DNA from: Gnetum montanum
Lineage: Eukaryota; Streptophyta; Gnetopsida; Gnetales; Gnetaceae
Length of the DNA stretch: 64,000 nt
Assembly: GCA_015680685.1 (NCBI GenBank)
Contig: MNCI01014802.1
Location: 1,478 to 65,477 of the forward strand
Direction: 5' to 3'
Shown here: in pieces, positions 21,665-35,067 of the stretch
How the letters are laid out: each line of letters begins with the position of its first letter
Numbering within the stretch: position 1 is the first letter of the stretch
Notes under the pieces: model-generated
Seen by the model: only the letters and a program-made list of their open reading frames with translations
Told to the model about the DNA's origin: nothing
Databases searched by the model: none
Made by a program: the position numbers and the translations under genes

Positions 21665-22398
21665 TATAGTTGTTAGATGGTTTGTGTTAAGTGTGCTTTA
21701 CTTAGTGTTGAGAATATTAAGTTTGACTTTAGGTTTTAGATACAACAAACTTTGGAAAATCAATTACTTAGCATAACATTGACTTGACTATTCAAATCAT
21801 AGAGCAACAACAGTAGCAGCAATAAGTTCCACCACTACCGCTGCAAGATTATCAACCTTCAATAAGTCATCTACAACAAATTTTAGAAACCATCAGTTGG
21901 GAAAGTAACGAAGAGGATAATTTGTTCAAAGTAATTGATGATGTAGTCAAATGAACCATCTCAACAAATCCTACTAATGAACAAATACCATTGTAGTCAG
22001 AAGGAGAGGCCCAATGGTTACAATAGACTTCCAGGAATGTTGCATCATTTCAAGTCGTGATTGAATCTAGAGAAGGAGCCATAGTTGTGATCATGTAGCA
22101 CCATGATGTAGTGGGAGCTACAAAAGTGATCACGAATCATATAAAAGAATCCTTCAATGTACCTATTGTGTTGATAGCTAATTTTCCTAAAATAACTTAA
22201 ACCTACATCCAACTTCACCAATTTTTGTTTTTTTTTTGTCATACATGAAATGTGTCATTTTTGTAAACTCCACTATGACATTAGAGATTCATGTATATAA
22301 GAGTTAGTGTTATCTAAATCGACCTCCCAATTTTGTAAGGAATTCCATTCTCATTTTGTTTTAACTTGAGGACAAGTTTTTAGTTAGTCATAGGGGTA
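21665..22398 (+). repeat. 3' end of a third family A copy, with polypurine tract
   Basis: Gln-codon-rich then variable sequence with no intact ORF, ending in the same 3' landmarks as the other copies: 'TGTGTCATTTTTGTAAACTCC' region near 22254, 'AACTTGAGGACAAGTTTT' near 22362, then TAGGGGTA (22391-22398) immediately before the LTR. Confidence 0.5.
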
Positions 22399-23088
22399 TG
22401 ATCAAGTCAAAAATTTTAGCGGAATGATATTTTAGTTATGATATTGTACCTACGATGCTATAGATATGTTATCATATTTGATGAGATTTTTTCATATAAA
22501 TGATATTGCAGGGTTTGTGCCAACCTATAAAAGCAACACATAGGCACATGGATCTGGATAACTTTTTATTCCATCCTTAGGTAGCCTCTTGTAGTTGTCT
22601 TTGTAGCATTAGTGATAAAGTGAATGCCTATAGTGTGCTGTACAATAGTTGTACAAAATCTTTAATAAGTGAAGTGTGCTTGGGCACAGTTCATGACCAA
22701 AAATAAAGATTGAGATTTCTTTTCATCATTGTAGCATTCACTTAGTTTTACTATTTAACATAACATAGTTTTTATGGTTTCCTTAGTTTAATCATTTACA
22801 TTTTCAAGTACTTTACTTTCTTGTTAATTAGTAAAGTAGAATTTATACAATTGGTTTCAAGTGTTTACGTGTAATCGTTTGGTAATCCTAGTAGTGTTAT
22901 TACTTGGTAACCCAATAATGGTTACATGAGCCAAAGATGTGTAAGGTAAGTTAGGACTAGATGCTCATTGCTCTAGGCTAGAGTAGATTTACATTACCAT
23001 TATTACTTAAACTTAGAATTAAATTTCATTCTAAATTATGTTTATCACTAGGAGTAATCAAGGCCTAACAACATCAATTATCATATGC
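22399..23088 (+). repeat. Family A LTR, cut off by the assembly gap
   Basis: Begins TGATCAAG after the polypurine tract and is collinear with 11833-12600 ('GGCACATGGATCTGGATAAC' near 22540, 'TGTAATCGTTTGGTAATCC' near 22870). The last 100-200 bp of the LTR should lie within the gap. Confidence 0.7.
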
Positions 23089-23779
23089 NNNNNNNNNNNN
23101 NNNNNNNNNNNNNNNNNNNNNNNNNNNNNNNNNNNNNNNNNNNNNNNNNNNNNNNNNNNNNNNNNNNNNNNNNNNNNNNNNNNNNNNNNNNNNNNNNNNN
23201 NNNNNNNNNNNNNNNNNNNNNNNNNNNNNNNNNNNNNNNNNNNNNNNNNNNNNNNNNNNNNNNNNNNNNNNNNNNNNNNNNNNNNNNNNNNNNNNNNNNN
23301 NNNNNNNNNNNNNNNNNNNNNNNNNNNNNNNNNNNNNNNNNNNNNNNNNNNNNNNNNNNNNNNNNNNNNNNNNNNNNNNNNNNNNNNNNNNNNNNNNNNN
23401 NNNNNNNNNNNNNNNNNNNNNNNNNNNNNNNNNNNNNNNNNNNNNNNNNNNNNNNNNNNNNNNNNNNNNNNNNNNNNNNNNNNNNNNNNNNNNNNNNNNN
23501 NNNNNNNNNNNNNNNNNNNNNNNNNNNNNNNNNNNNNNNNNNNNNNNNNNNNNNNNNNNNNNNNNNNNNNNNNNNNNNNNNNNNNNNNNNNNNNNNNNNN
23601 NNNNNNNNNNNNNNNNNNNNNNNNNNNNNNNNNNNNNNNNNNNNNNNNNNNNNNNNNNNNNNNNNNNNNNNNNNNNNNNNNNNNNNNNNNNNNNNNNNNN
23701 NNNNNNNNNNNNNNNNNNNNNNNNNNNNNNNNNNNNNNNNNNNNNNNNNNNNNNNNNNNNNNNNNNNNNNNNNNNNNNN
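23089..23779. other. Assembly gap (691 N)
   Basis: Run of N. Apparent ORFs across it are artefacts. Confidence 1.
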
Positions 23780-25200
23780 TCCGTACACTAACTCATAAGG
23801 AAATTAACCTATAAAAAGTTTTCATGTTGAGCAGTAGGCTTTTGCTATGTTAAGCTTAAGGATGCATATGATATTACACTACATCTTTACCTAATACACT
23901 ACCTCATGCATTATGATATTGCTAGCTAATATCTTCTTTCCAATAATAAAACCAAACTGAATAAAATTAGGTAGAAACTTACACTAAAATTTTATTGCAT
24001 ATGTATAGGCCTAACGGATATACCAAATGAATTAATTTATGTAAAATACATCAATAGTAATAAATATTAATTATAATAGATATATTCAATAGTCATCTAA
24101 CTTGAACACTTATTTTATATAATTCCTTATAACTAATACTAGAAGGTTGAATAGCTCAAATAAATATTGAGTAGATATTTTTGATTTTCTTATAAGAGAA
24201 GAGAAACTTGACAAGATAGTTTTAGAGACTTATAGGCCTATAGTAAGTAGAAAAAAGGACTTTTTCCTTCTTTGGGAGAAAAAATAGGTATTTTCCTAGT
24301 TATGTAAAAAGGTGGAATGAACAAGATAACTCTAGAAGACATCATCTTACCATTTTTCTTGTATCATAGTCATGACATCATCTTACCATTTTTCTCCAAA
24401 ATGTTGAAATTAAGCTTACACTAAAAAAGCATATCTAATCTAGAAAAAGCCAAAAAAATATTTAAATGGGATAGCCAAAATCAAAGTAACTTACAATAAA
24501 AATCCAATTTAAATCAGAAAATTACCAAAAGAAAAGTGATATGTAAGGAGTAGGTTTGATCTCTTTTGATCATTTATTTTCAACTTCATTATTGGCTTTG
24601 CCTAATTGAAATTACTTCTTGTTTCAAAGCATGTTTGAAAAAATAAAATAAATATAGGTGGAATCACCTAATAAATTAATTAAAAGTTATATTTACATTT
24701 ATAAGATGAGAGGCTTTAAAAAATATTTGGATCTAAAAAGTTTGTTTTTGGAAAAACTTAAAAAAAATTTGTTGGAAAGGAGAAATTTTTATTACATCTA
24801 GAAAATTATGTACAACAATGAAGTTATCTAAGTTTATTAAAAAACTAAAATTTAATTTATTTTTTTTTTGAAAAAATTAAAAATCTAGTACGGGAAAAAT
24901 ATTTATTTTAAATTCTTCCATTAAAAGAATTTCATAATGATTTTCATCAAATCATTAATAAAATTATAAGGATATTTTGCATTATATGGAAAAGAAATTT
25001 CATGATTTATGATTTATCTGTAAAGAAATATATTAGAAAATTTTCAAAACTCATTCCCAGCAAGTGCTAAGAATTAAATGTGCAACCTAACGTTTATTTA
25101 GCTATGTTTTAACCAATGAAGAATATTATTAAGATTTGCAATTTGGTTTGTGAAATATATATTAAAATGATTGTAACTGTGAGACTAATAAAAGTTGCCA
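23780..25200. other. No feature recognised (AT-rich)
   Basis: Strongly AT-rich sequence with A/T runs and no supported ORF or repeat ends. Confidence 0.4.
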
Positions 25201-25219
25201 TAACCATGATAATGGTTTG

Positions 25220-26250
25220 AAGAGATGAGACCCTATTTAATCAACTTCAATTGTGTGATAATTAGATACAACATGTTTCTATGTTTTTCAAATGGTAAAG
25301 TCATTTACAACACAAATTCATATATAGCATTGATAAGTCATCCATTGGTATTTTGTATGTTGATTGTAAGCCCTAGATTTAGGAAGTGTTTCATGTGCCC
25401 CATGTTTATAAACAATGCCTTCATTATTGCAATATTCTTCAAAAACTTGGTTGTTAAATTTTTCTCCATGATCACTCCTAATCATTTTAATTAGATAGTC
25501 TTTTTCTCTTTGCATTGTGTAGGAAAATTTCTTGAAGTGATGAAAGGCTTCAACCTCCTAGGTTATTAGAAGTACTCATGTAAACCTTGAGTAATCATCA
25601 ATAACTGCAAAAGAAAATACCTTCTATAACCTATGCTAAGTTCTAGTAGGTCCTAATAAATCCATATGCAATAATTCAAGAGAAAATCTTGTAGTAATAT
25701 TTCTTTTTCTTTTGAAAGATATGGATCTTTATTTACATTTCTATCATGTTTCTCATATCTTATCCTTCTTGGATTGGATGTTGGGTAGTTCTTCAATAAT
25801 TTGATTTTTAGAAAGATTGCTAAGATTCTCAAAGTTTAAATGTTGCAACCTCTTATTCTACAGTCAACTATTCTATGATTTGCTAATTAAACACATAAAA
25901 TTATATCTACTTAAATTATAGTTATTAACTATATAATTTTTTCTAGTTTGTGTCTCATAGGAATCACCTTATTAGTTTTAGAATCTTTAATAATGCAATG
26001 GTTAGATTGAAATAATAAACACTTATCATCATTACAATGTTGACTAACACTTAATAAATTGTTACCCCCAACCATACCTTTTTCATTAACATGTCTTGCT
26101 ACTATTTCCAAAGCTAACACTCCCATAATTGTAGCTTGAAAGAGAGGTAAATCTTGACCTATCTCTAGTCATATGTCTTGAGCATCCACTATTAAGATAC
26201 CAAATGGCATGTGGTTTTTCTTGAGATTTCAACTTTTCCATATATGAATT
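25220..26250 (-). pseudogene. Ty1/copia pol fragment: pre-integrase and integrase, antisense
   Basis: The minus strand reads NNLLSVSQHCND and NHCIIKDSKTNKVI (near 26060-25960; protease/GAG-pre-integrase junction), then HLLGP-like and VIDDYSRFT (near 25620; integrase first-Asp region, DDYSR), then IKMIRSDHGEKFNNQVFEEY (near 25490-25430; integrase second-Asp region, SDHGxEF). This order and these motifs are specific to Ty1/copia. Several frame changes and stops show it is dead. No reverse transcriptase part or LTR pair was located. Confidence 0.75.
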
Positions 26251-26890
26251 ATGTATGATGTTTTTTTGAACTCACATTTTTCTTACTTTGGAATTTTGTT
26301 CATTCTTATTATACCTATTTTGGTTAGTTCTTAATAAACAATTCCACTTACCTTGCCTTCTCCATGTGAACTAAGTAGGCTTGTATGAAAGCCTTGATTT
26401 ATCTCCAACTTGCTTGGATTTCCTCATCATTACATTTAAGATGGATATCCCTTGAGTGAATTTCTCAAAATCACTTTTGAAATTTTTAATTTCTTGAGCT
26501 TGATGCCCAAGAATGACTCAAGAGTCATTGATCAGCTTGAGTAGATTCTTGATTTTCACTTTCTTTTCTTAATTTTATATGTCTCTTTCATCAAGATATT
26601 TTTCAAAAACATTTCATCTAGCTTGTAGATCATCATGAGTATTTTATTTCTCTTGTAATTCAGTTTCCTATTCCTCAATCTTTCATTCTTGCTCATGTAG
26701 TTTCTTCTTCATTTTTTGTAAATGGTTTGATGTTTGGTAAAGAAGGTGAGTAGCAATTGATACTTGTATACATCATCCATATTTTTCTCACATTCATTAG
26801 GTTGATCCTCTTGTTCTAAAGTCATCATGAGCATAAGATTGAATTCTTCATTATTTTCTCCATGAGTAGATTCAAGGATATCTCAAATTT
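26250..26890 (-). other. Probable further Ty1/copia or gag remnant, antisense, too decayed to assign
   Basis: On the minus strand short lysine/glutamate-rich pieces precede the integrase fragment, where copia gag would lie. No zinc knuckle or diagnostic motif can be read, so assignment rests on position only. Confidence 0.25.
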
Positions 26891-27170
26891 CTTTATTGAT
26901 TTTGCAATAAATAACTTGTTTAAATTGTTTTAGACATAGAGAATAGTAGAACAATAGAAAATGATACCACATTAGTTTCAACATCATCATCCACATGAAC
27001 ATGATGAACCTTGTACCTACCAACCCATATGATATTAAGGAGAAGAGCAAATAACACTTCCCCATTTCAAGATTTAATCTTCACCTCATTCTCACAAGAG
27101 TTGAGCATGGGTTGATGCTTGTTTTCCCTAAGTGAAGCTTGTTCAATGATAGAGTGGATAGATGTTGCAA
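26890..27170 (-). pseudogene. Ty3/gypsy family B protease remnant, antisense
   Basis: The minus strand contains YKVHHVHVDDDVETNVVSFS (about 27030-26970), matching the family B protease region FKIHRVHVDDGAVTN at 47610-47660 and the copy at 31346-31594. The active-site triplet DDG has become DDD. Only this piece of the element is present here. Confidence 0.6.
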
Positions 27171-29425
27171 TCGAAAAATTTAATCACTAAAAAATTGAAA
27201 GCCCTGGTGTACTATCCTCAACCTTGAATCCCTAGGGCCTTCAAAAAATGGAATTCAAGGTACCCTAGATGATGTAGAAAATCACCCAGGCACTTATAGA
27301 ATGCAAAATGAATAATGAAAAAAAAATGCAGATTTAAATAACCAAAATTAAACATAAATTTCACACAAAACTAAAATCTTAAAACTTTATTGAAAAGCAA
27401 ATAATAAGTTCAAAGGATGTGTACAATAAGTACCTATGGGAGAGAAAAGAAGGGTCCACTTGAATGGGGATCTAGAGTCCATTGAAGTCGATGCAATCTA
27501 CTCCATGATTTGGATGCTCCATCACTCCTAATGTTATCGAACCTTCTCTACTACTACTCCAAATATACAATGTTTTCTACTTCTAGGGGATGAAAAGTGT
27601 AAAGGATTTGGACTACCAAAATGATTTACATAGGAAGTTCAGGATTCCATGAGTATGGCGTGGATGCCCAAAGTTCACAAATTTCAAAGGGGGTAATGAG
27701 GCTACAATGGTCACAGGGGTTCCATGCTAAGGGGCTTCAAGCATCTATGTTTCTACAAGGTTGCAAATCTCTTGGATTCCACAAATGCAAAATTTTCAAA
27801 AATGCCAAAGTTTGGAACCTAAGAATGGTGTTGGGGTTTAGATTTTATAGGTTTTGGGCCATGAATGGGACTACAAGTTGGCTGTAATTTGGTTGCAATC
27901 TAGCCAACATGGAAGGGGTAATCCTTAGTGTTGGTGGAACATCCAAATAGTTTCCTAGGCTTATCTTGGTGAGTTTTTAGCTTCCAATAGCTTGCATGTC
28001 AGCATAGTTGATTAAGGAAGGTAATAGAATACTTTTGTCATTAGTTTCAATCCCTATAATCTTCCTTTGGAGCCTAAAAGTGGCTTCCACACTGGATAGC
28101 ATGGAGTAAGCATGGAGAAAAAGGGAAGTATGTTGCATGGCATCAAGAAGGTTAAATAGTAGATCGACACTTCAAGATAAAAAACCTACATCGATGAAGC
28201 CTAAGACCACATAGCCTTAAGATTATGCTTGTTAAACCCTATTTCAGAACTTGAATCTCATCAACCCCCATCCTTCATGTTAGAACAACCTCCCTAGCAT
28301 GGATCAAAGGGGGAGATAACCTTTCATGGCCTTAAAAAACCCCTAAACATAGACAAAATTAGCCAAGAACTTGAGAAATCATGGTTTGCAAACCTAGGAA
28401 TGTAGAAACTTGGTCGATTTTCTTCTAAGATCATCCTAAGACTAAAAAGCAAGGACATCCCCTCTACTCCATGCTAACTAGTATGGATCCAATGTGGAGA
28501 CTACCCCCAAACTTGATAGGACCCTCAAAATCCATCTAAAATCGCCTTAACACATAGCTATTGGATTCACAACTACTAGATCTTAGTTTTAGCTACCCAT
28601 CGAACCTTGTTTAACATTTTTTTGATCCAAATTTGGATCCTCTACATTGAACCCCATTCCATCCATGCTAGCTAGTGTTTAGACAAGGGGTTTTGACTTC
28701 AAGACCTATTTTGTATCCTTTTCAACCTCTAAAATGATCAATTTTGATAGATCTAGCATTATGATACCTTGGGAAAGCTCCAAAACTGGGGGGGCTATAA
28801 CTCTTACCCCTTAACATTTCTATTGCATTTCCCTAGCATTGCACCTTCCCCCTAACATTGCTCCAGCATGGCCCAAGATTGCAACATTTCACCCACTCCA
28901 ACCTTGAGCTTGCACTTTAGTGTTGCTATTGGAAGGTCCAGTGAGGGTGAAATTCCTATATACCATGGCTTTGATGCACTTTTAGTAAATGAAATGGCTT
29001 TGATGCCATGGGGGTATAACACTTACCATACATAGTAACCCAGCTAGATTTGAGCACCACCACACCTACATGTAGCCAAAAATCTATCAATAATCAGGTA
29101 GAATTTGCAATCAAATTTGTGGCCTAAAACCTATAGAAATCAAGCCTCAAAAACATGTAAACGTTCCACAAATTTTTTAATTCTACAATCTTACATTTTT
29201 AGGAATATTTTATATTTGAGAGCTCTTGCACACTATCAACTATGAAGCTTCTTAAAAACCTTAGGGTGGAAACTTTTGCAACCATTATTATCCTTGTTAT
29301 CCCCCTTTGAGATTTGTGAGATTTTGGCATCAACGTTGAGCACCTGGGAACCAAGACTCTTGGTGTTGATTACTTTTGTAATCCAAATTCCTCACACATA
29401 TCATCCCCTACATCAAAAATGTTGT
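27170..29425. other. Unassigned; possible old LTR sequence
   Basis: No ORF is supported. Words such as AGCATGG and its complement CCATGCT recur (28080-28880), reminiscent of the word-rich LTRs of family B. The stretch ends just before a primer-site-like sequence at 29431. An LTR interpretation is weak because no partner LTR was found. Confidence 0.25.
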
Positions 29426-29430
29426 AGATC

Positions 29431-29445
29431 TGGTGTAAGAGCAAC
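29431..29445 (+). promoter_or_regulatory. Possible primer-binding site (tRNA-iMet-like)
   Basis: TGGTGTAAGAGCAAC resembles TGGTATCAGAGC, the common initiator-Met primer site of plant LTR elements, with two or three mismatches. No confident LTR end precedes it. Confidence 0.25.
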
Positions 29446-29810
29446 AAAGGTTTGAGAGCATTGGAAGTGGCAGGACCTCTGGATCATGGATCTGATCATA
29501 GCAATTTCAATGAAATCTGAACCCCCACTAAAGTGAACCCTCCTGCTACTATAGGCCATCTTGTACACATTTCCTGTACCTTTTTATTTTTGTTAAAGTT
29601 TCATTTGTGTTCTAGTTTTATTCATTTGTTTCATTTTACAATAATTTATCCTCTAGATCTGTATTTTGCATTTTCATTTTTTTTACCTTGTCTTTGCCCT
29701 CCTCAAGTCCCTAGGTAATTTTTTGGACCATCCAAGGCATGTCAAATCCTATTTTTCACAAAGGCCCTTGGGATCTATGATTAAAGTTGTTTCACTAAAT
29801 TTTTTTGATT

Positions 29811-29880
29811 TTCCAACAACCAAGATTTTTAATTGTTACTATGGGTTCCAACAACTAAGATTTTTAATTGTTACTATGAG
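29811..29880 (+). repeat. 35-bp tandem duplication
   Basis: 29811-29845 and 29846-29880 differ at two positions (both start TTCCAACAAC). The surrounding 29450-31050 is T-rich with no supported gene. Confidence 0.85.
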
Positions 29881-31099
29881 ATTTTTTCTTTGTGAATTTC
29901 AATAGTATTTTTGGTTTCGAGTGCCTAGGATGATAACATGTTTGAACTTCCCTACCTAGGAAGGTAATGTTTTTGGCTATTCCAATCTTTAGGCAAATAT
30001 TTTTGGGATCTTTAACCTCCTAAGCCTTAACTTTTTCTAGTTTTGGCCACATGTTTTGGTGTAAACTTTGTTTCATGTCAACTATTTGTAAAATTTCATT
30101 CCTATGTTTTGAATGTTAACTATTTGACAAAATATCTATTTATGTTTTACACAATGTCAAACTATGTTTTTCATATTATTTGTTTTATAAAATGTCAAAC
30201 TTCATTTTTTGATGTTAAGTGTTTGAAAAAATGTTAAATCCATTTAAATTTGATTCATGATGGCTCAATTTTAGTATAAGTGTAATCTCATTTGTGTTTA
30301 AAAGCTTACTAATGGTTATGTCTTTTATTGAACACAAGCTCCTAGGTAATGATGATGATGGCTTGACAACATTTTCCCTCCTCCTCTAATTATTTGATCT
30401 AATATTTTGATGTTGATAACGTGTTATCACATCTTCATTATTATGGTTGTTGGCTTGTTGCTATATTAATTAATTTAAAGACTAGTGTATTTTGCTATTT
30501 CTATTACATTGTGTATCTATGGCTATGGTTATTAACTATATTGGTTGTACTCAAGCCCATGATGTCACATTTTGGTTTCATGTTCAATGCTACTCTTGAC
30601 TACAAGTTTTAGTTTTAGTTTTACATTTTTTTTCTATTTTTCTACATTTTATATTTTTTCTAAACAATAGATTGTAGGCCTTAGCAAGTCATGGTTTACA
30701 AATTTTAGGCCTTTGAAGGACATGGTTTACTAGTTTTAGGTCCTAGAAGGTCATGGCTACGCTCATCTATCAAGCATAATAAAATTTTAAAAGAGAATAC
30801 CAAAATATCAAGAATGTTGAAACATGGTATAAGGCTACAAAAGCAAATAAAATATCATTGATAAAGGAAGGGATGAGATGTTGACAATGAATTTGTTGTT
30901 TGATTTTTGATAAATCAAGAAACACCTTCTACATGATTTTATATTCATCATTCTTATTATTCAATATGGCAGGTGGCAAGTCTTCTTGTTGATCATTTAA
31001 TGTTGTAATTCTAATATTGTTGTTGCTGCTAGCCCCAACTTGAATTTCAAGGGTTTTATCTTGAAACTCCACTTCTGATCTTCATTCAATATTGATATT

Positions 31100-34000
31100 G
31101 TTAATAGATAGTAAAAATAGGTTATCCCCATGAATCACAATTTCTCCATCCCCATAAGACAAGTGAATCTTATCATGACAAGATTGTTGAAAGTTTAGTT
31201 AATCATGGCCTTCCTAAGATTAAGTTAAAACTAGGGAGTTGGTAGATGTGGGGACTTGTTCCCTAGCTACAAAGTCTAATGAGATGGAATCTTGTACTGC
31301 TATCCATGATCCATTGAATGACTTGAGCATGAAGGTAGAGGTCTCCTAGATGTTTTCAATTAGGCCTAATTGCTCAATACTAGTAAATGGTATTACGTTA
31401 GTTGTCACTCTATCATTCATATGAACACAATGAATCTTACACTTGCTAACATGTATGGTAATGAGGAGAGGGGCACATAGCACTTCTCCATTGTGGAAAG
31501 TATTCTTTACTTCACTATCATGAAAGGTAAGTGATTTGACACATGCCTTTCCTACATGAAGATGGCATGATGACCAAGTGAATGGATTCATCATTAGTAG
31601 GAATGTATTTAGTCATGAGAATAGAGGTCAATAATATAACTAGTACCATCCTATGAGTAGAGGAGGTCATGACTAGATCCTAAAAGCTCAATGATGTGTT
31701 CTTCTGCTTTAAGGAGAGCCTAACTTATTTCATTATTGTGAGGAATTATTTCTCATTGACATGTGATTTTTCAATTGTGGTGGTTTTAACTTACTCCATC
31801 TTGCCTAAGATTATTAGTTCAAGTTTCAATGTGTGTGTGGACCACTTGCTTGTATCTAGCTTGTGGCTCTCCCTTGGTTGATTGGTTGATGCATGTTAAG
31901 TAGTGGTGTTTACGAGAAAGGCTAATCTTAATGGAGGCTTCTAGAGTTTAACTTGCTTCCAAGTCTTTGCTTATTTGTTATCTTTAGTAGGATTAGTTTT
32001 TGGTTTGACAATAGGTTATTTTCATCACTGTTGTGGTGACTTCTTGTTACTTGGTAATGACATTGTTGAGATATTGACAATAATAAGTGTGCATTGGTTA
32101 CAAGTTATTATAGGTTTTCTTGTGGATGATAAAGGAACCCTAATAACAAATGGTCTGCTAGCTTTTGTAGGAATAATGATACTTTTTTTAGGTCATGAAG
32201 TTGTTGCCATTGAATATGAAACACATATAATAAAAGGCTTTTCAGGGACCAACGGTGACGGTACCCTTATGATGAAGGGGGTTTTAGGCTGTATCTTCTA
32301 GGATTGAGTGCTAGCCAAGGGGACTTTGATAACTAATGGTTCACTATGGAAACTAGACCAATTGGATGTTGTTAACAAGACTATGGTGTAAGGGCCATTG
32401 TTAGTTTTGAAGGGTTGGATTTGTTCAGCACTAGCTCTCCACAATCAATCATCTTCTAAAGATCATCTTTTAAGGTTAAGTAGAAGTCAATGTCATGACC
32501 AACAAGTTGATGATAATGGCAAAATATGTTAAGCTTGAAGTACTTTGGTAGTTTTGGATCATACTTGGTTACTATTGTTCAATCTCTAGATATTTCACAT
32601 AGATGATTATCTCCTACAACCTTTTCAAAGAATTACTTATGTTGAATACAATTTTAGGAGCTCAGATGGTTTCATAGGTAACTTTGTATATTTAGACATG
32701 CCCTTATGCTCAAAGGTTGGTTCTGTTTGGTTGGAATCATATGAAATGGATGGTTGAGATTGGATAAAAGATATGCTGGGTTGTGGTGTTCTTCATTTCT
32801 TCATTTATTTAGTATCTATTACTATGGAGGCTACAGTTGCTTGTGTTGGCTTAGCCTTATCCCTATCCCTGTTTGTATATTCAATTTTGTAGGCCACATA
32901 GGTTGGATTATTGCTTGCATCAACAACCTCCTCAATGTTCTTAATTTATGAGAAGGCTTGGCTAAGTGATTGAGGTTCTAAGTAGTATAGTTTTAACTTG
33001 AAAATATCATTAAACACCCTTTTAAAAATGGCTAGCATATGGATCTCAAAGATGGGCTCTAGAATCTCATTAAGTGTTGCATTCCATCTCTTAATAAACC
33101 TTTGAATTGGTTCAAGTGGTCCCTACCTCACTTTCATGAGTTGATTCAAGGTTGTATCAGGCTTTAGGTTGTATTTGAAGTGGTTCATAAATTGGATTAG
33201 CAAGTCATTAAGAAAGGAAATGGAACATCTAGGCAATGTGCGATACTAGTCAAGAGCATTTCCTAATAGAGACATAGAAAAGATACATAGCACTATGTGT
33301 GGCCAATCTTGTAACAAAAGACACTCAAAGTGAAAGATGATAAGGTGTGCATTTACATTACCTTTACCATTGTAATTGGTGAACAAGGGGATTAGGATGC
33401 CTATAGGTAGTGTTATTTGACAGATGGCTGAGTTAATTGGATCATCTTGGTAAAAGTTCATGACTTTTACCATTTGGATGGTATTTTCTTTGAGCTTTTG
33501 TAGCTACTTAGTAAGGTTTTTTATCATTTAGAAGGATTGATCTAGGCTTTGTGGACCTCCTAAGGGCTACACTGGTTGTTGGATAATTTGTAGCTGTGGT
33601 TGTGAAGTAGAAAATGGTATGGTCTACAAGGGTCATGTGGCTATCATTGTAGGGGGGTTTAAATATAGAGAAGGATGTTTGCACAAGGATATGGAACATT
33701 TAAGAAGTATTGGGCACAAATGGATTATGTTCAAAATGTGGAATTTAAATTTTAGAAGCAAAAATAGATGAGACTGTATAGGGCTAGGACATCGATGAGA
33801 TGGCTAGCAAAGGTTGTGGCACTAAGGAAAATGGTGTTGAGGTAAAAATAGAAGAAAACAAAAAAGTGTGTTATGAAATTTAATTTATAGATGTTACAAA
33901 AGGAGCTTCATTTTTTACCAAGATAGAGGGCACAAAGATGAACATGATTACTTCAGGAATGGATCACTACAAAAGGTCCCCCTAAGTGCGTAATCATCTC

Positions 34001-34440
34001 ATAATAAGTCCTAAACTCATCTAGCACATCTTGGTCTTACTCTAGTTTAGGATTTTCACTCACTTCCACCTCATTATCAACCTCTACCAATTGTACTAGC
34101 ATGTGCACATAAGATTTTGTCAACTCAATATGGTCATAGAGGGAGGGAATGCACTCCATTTTGTTCTTATGGATCATTTCAAACTCGCACTTGCAGTTCA
34201 ATTCTTTGTGCGGGATATGCAAACCAGCTTGTATCTTCAAATATATGAAATTATATTAATCCTCATTTATGTTCATATATAAGGGATTTTGGTAGACATT
34301 CCTAATGGTTTGATGATGTTTAACAATGGCTAGGTCTTTGGGATCATAGATGTGAGTCGATTTTTGGTTTAAGGCCATGTCGACAATGTCCTTAAGCAAT
34401 ATATTAGATACAAAAGGCATAAATAAGTGTAGATCCAAGG
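31100..34440 (-). pseudogene. Family B gag-protease, antisense, decayed
   Basis: Running from 34440 downwards on the minus strand: the gag N-terminal block KIQAGLHIPHKELNCKCEFE (34237-34170) matches KIQAGLAVDQTEIEVKRQFE of the inner element; the gag core MNFYQDDPIN...TNYNGKGNVNAHLI...SMSLLGNALD (33460-33250) matches VDFYNDDPIS...TKYNGETDPNAHLI...SMSLAGRALD; the protease block HVSKCKIHCVHMNDRVTTNV (about 31470-31400) matches the VDDGAVTN region, with DDG changed to NDR. Stops and frame changes are frequent. It is a much older relative of the elements at 40.5-64 kb. Confidence 0.8.
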
Positions 34441-35044
34441 TATTAGTAGATATAGTATGTAGTGTAGTTATCTATTACAATATAAAAATTGGAATAGCAT
34501 AAATGAGATTGTAATTATGACTATAATTGTAAATGCAAAAACAGTGTAGAAACTATAATAGCATAAATGAAATTGCAACTCTAACTATAACTATAAATGC
34601 AAAAATTAAAGAATGAGATAGCTTAACTAGAAACCTAGTATATTAAATGTAGAATTTTAAACATAGGATGGCAACATTGGGATAAAATGTCAAAATGACT
34701 ATAGTGTATTTGAGACAACATTGAGAAAAAACGAGAAAATGGCTACAATGTATTTATTCCCATGCATTTTTGGAAACACTGGGAACAAAGAAAAAAACAC
34801 AGCATATTTTGAGGATTCAAGAGATCTAAAAACATTATGCTTGAGAGTTGGACTACATAGGGGATACTTATGGCTAGGCTTAAATTTTTGATACTAAAAA
34901 TCATAAACAAGATAGTAAAAATAAAAAATTCCAGTATCAAAGATCACTCAAAATTAGCTCATATTCACTAAACACACTATTGTGAAATAGCTAAAATAGG
35001 AAAATAGTATTTACACCCAAGTTTGGGTGAAAAAATCAAGTAGA

Positions 35045-35063
35045 GGCCCTTCTTCTAGTGCCA
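35045..35063 (-). promoter_or_regulatory. Family B primer-binding site, antisense
   Basis: On the minus strand, TGGCACTAGAAGAAGGGCC. The same site is TGGCACTAGAAGGAGGGC at 42104 and TGGCGCTAGAAGGAGGGC at 43741. Its distance upstream of the antisense gag (about 600 bp) matches the leader length in the inner element. I cannot name the primer tRNA from sequence alone. Confidence 0.75.
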
Positions 35064-35067
35064 AAAA

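Noticed and set aside
23038-23814. Long ORFs of 235-258 codons on both strands
   Set aside because: They span the run of N; there is no sequence behind them.
27173-29415. A full copia LTR starting TGTTGCAATC
   Set aside because: Start and end words fit only loosely, the length would be unusual, and no partner LTR or following gag was found.
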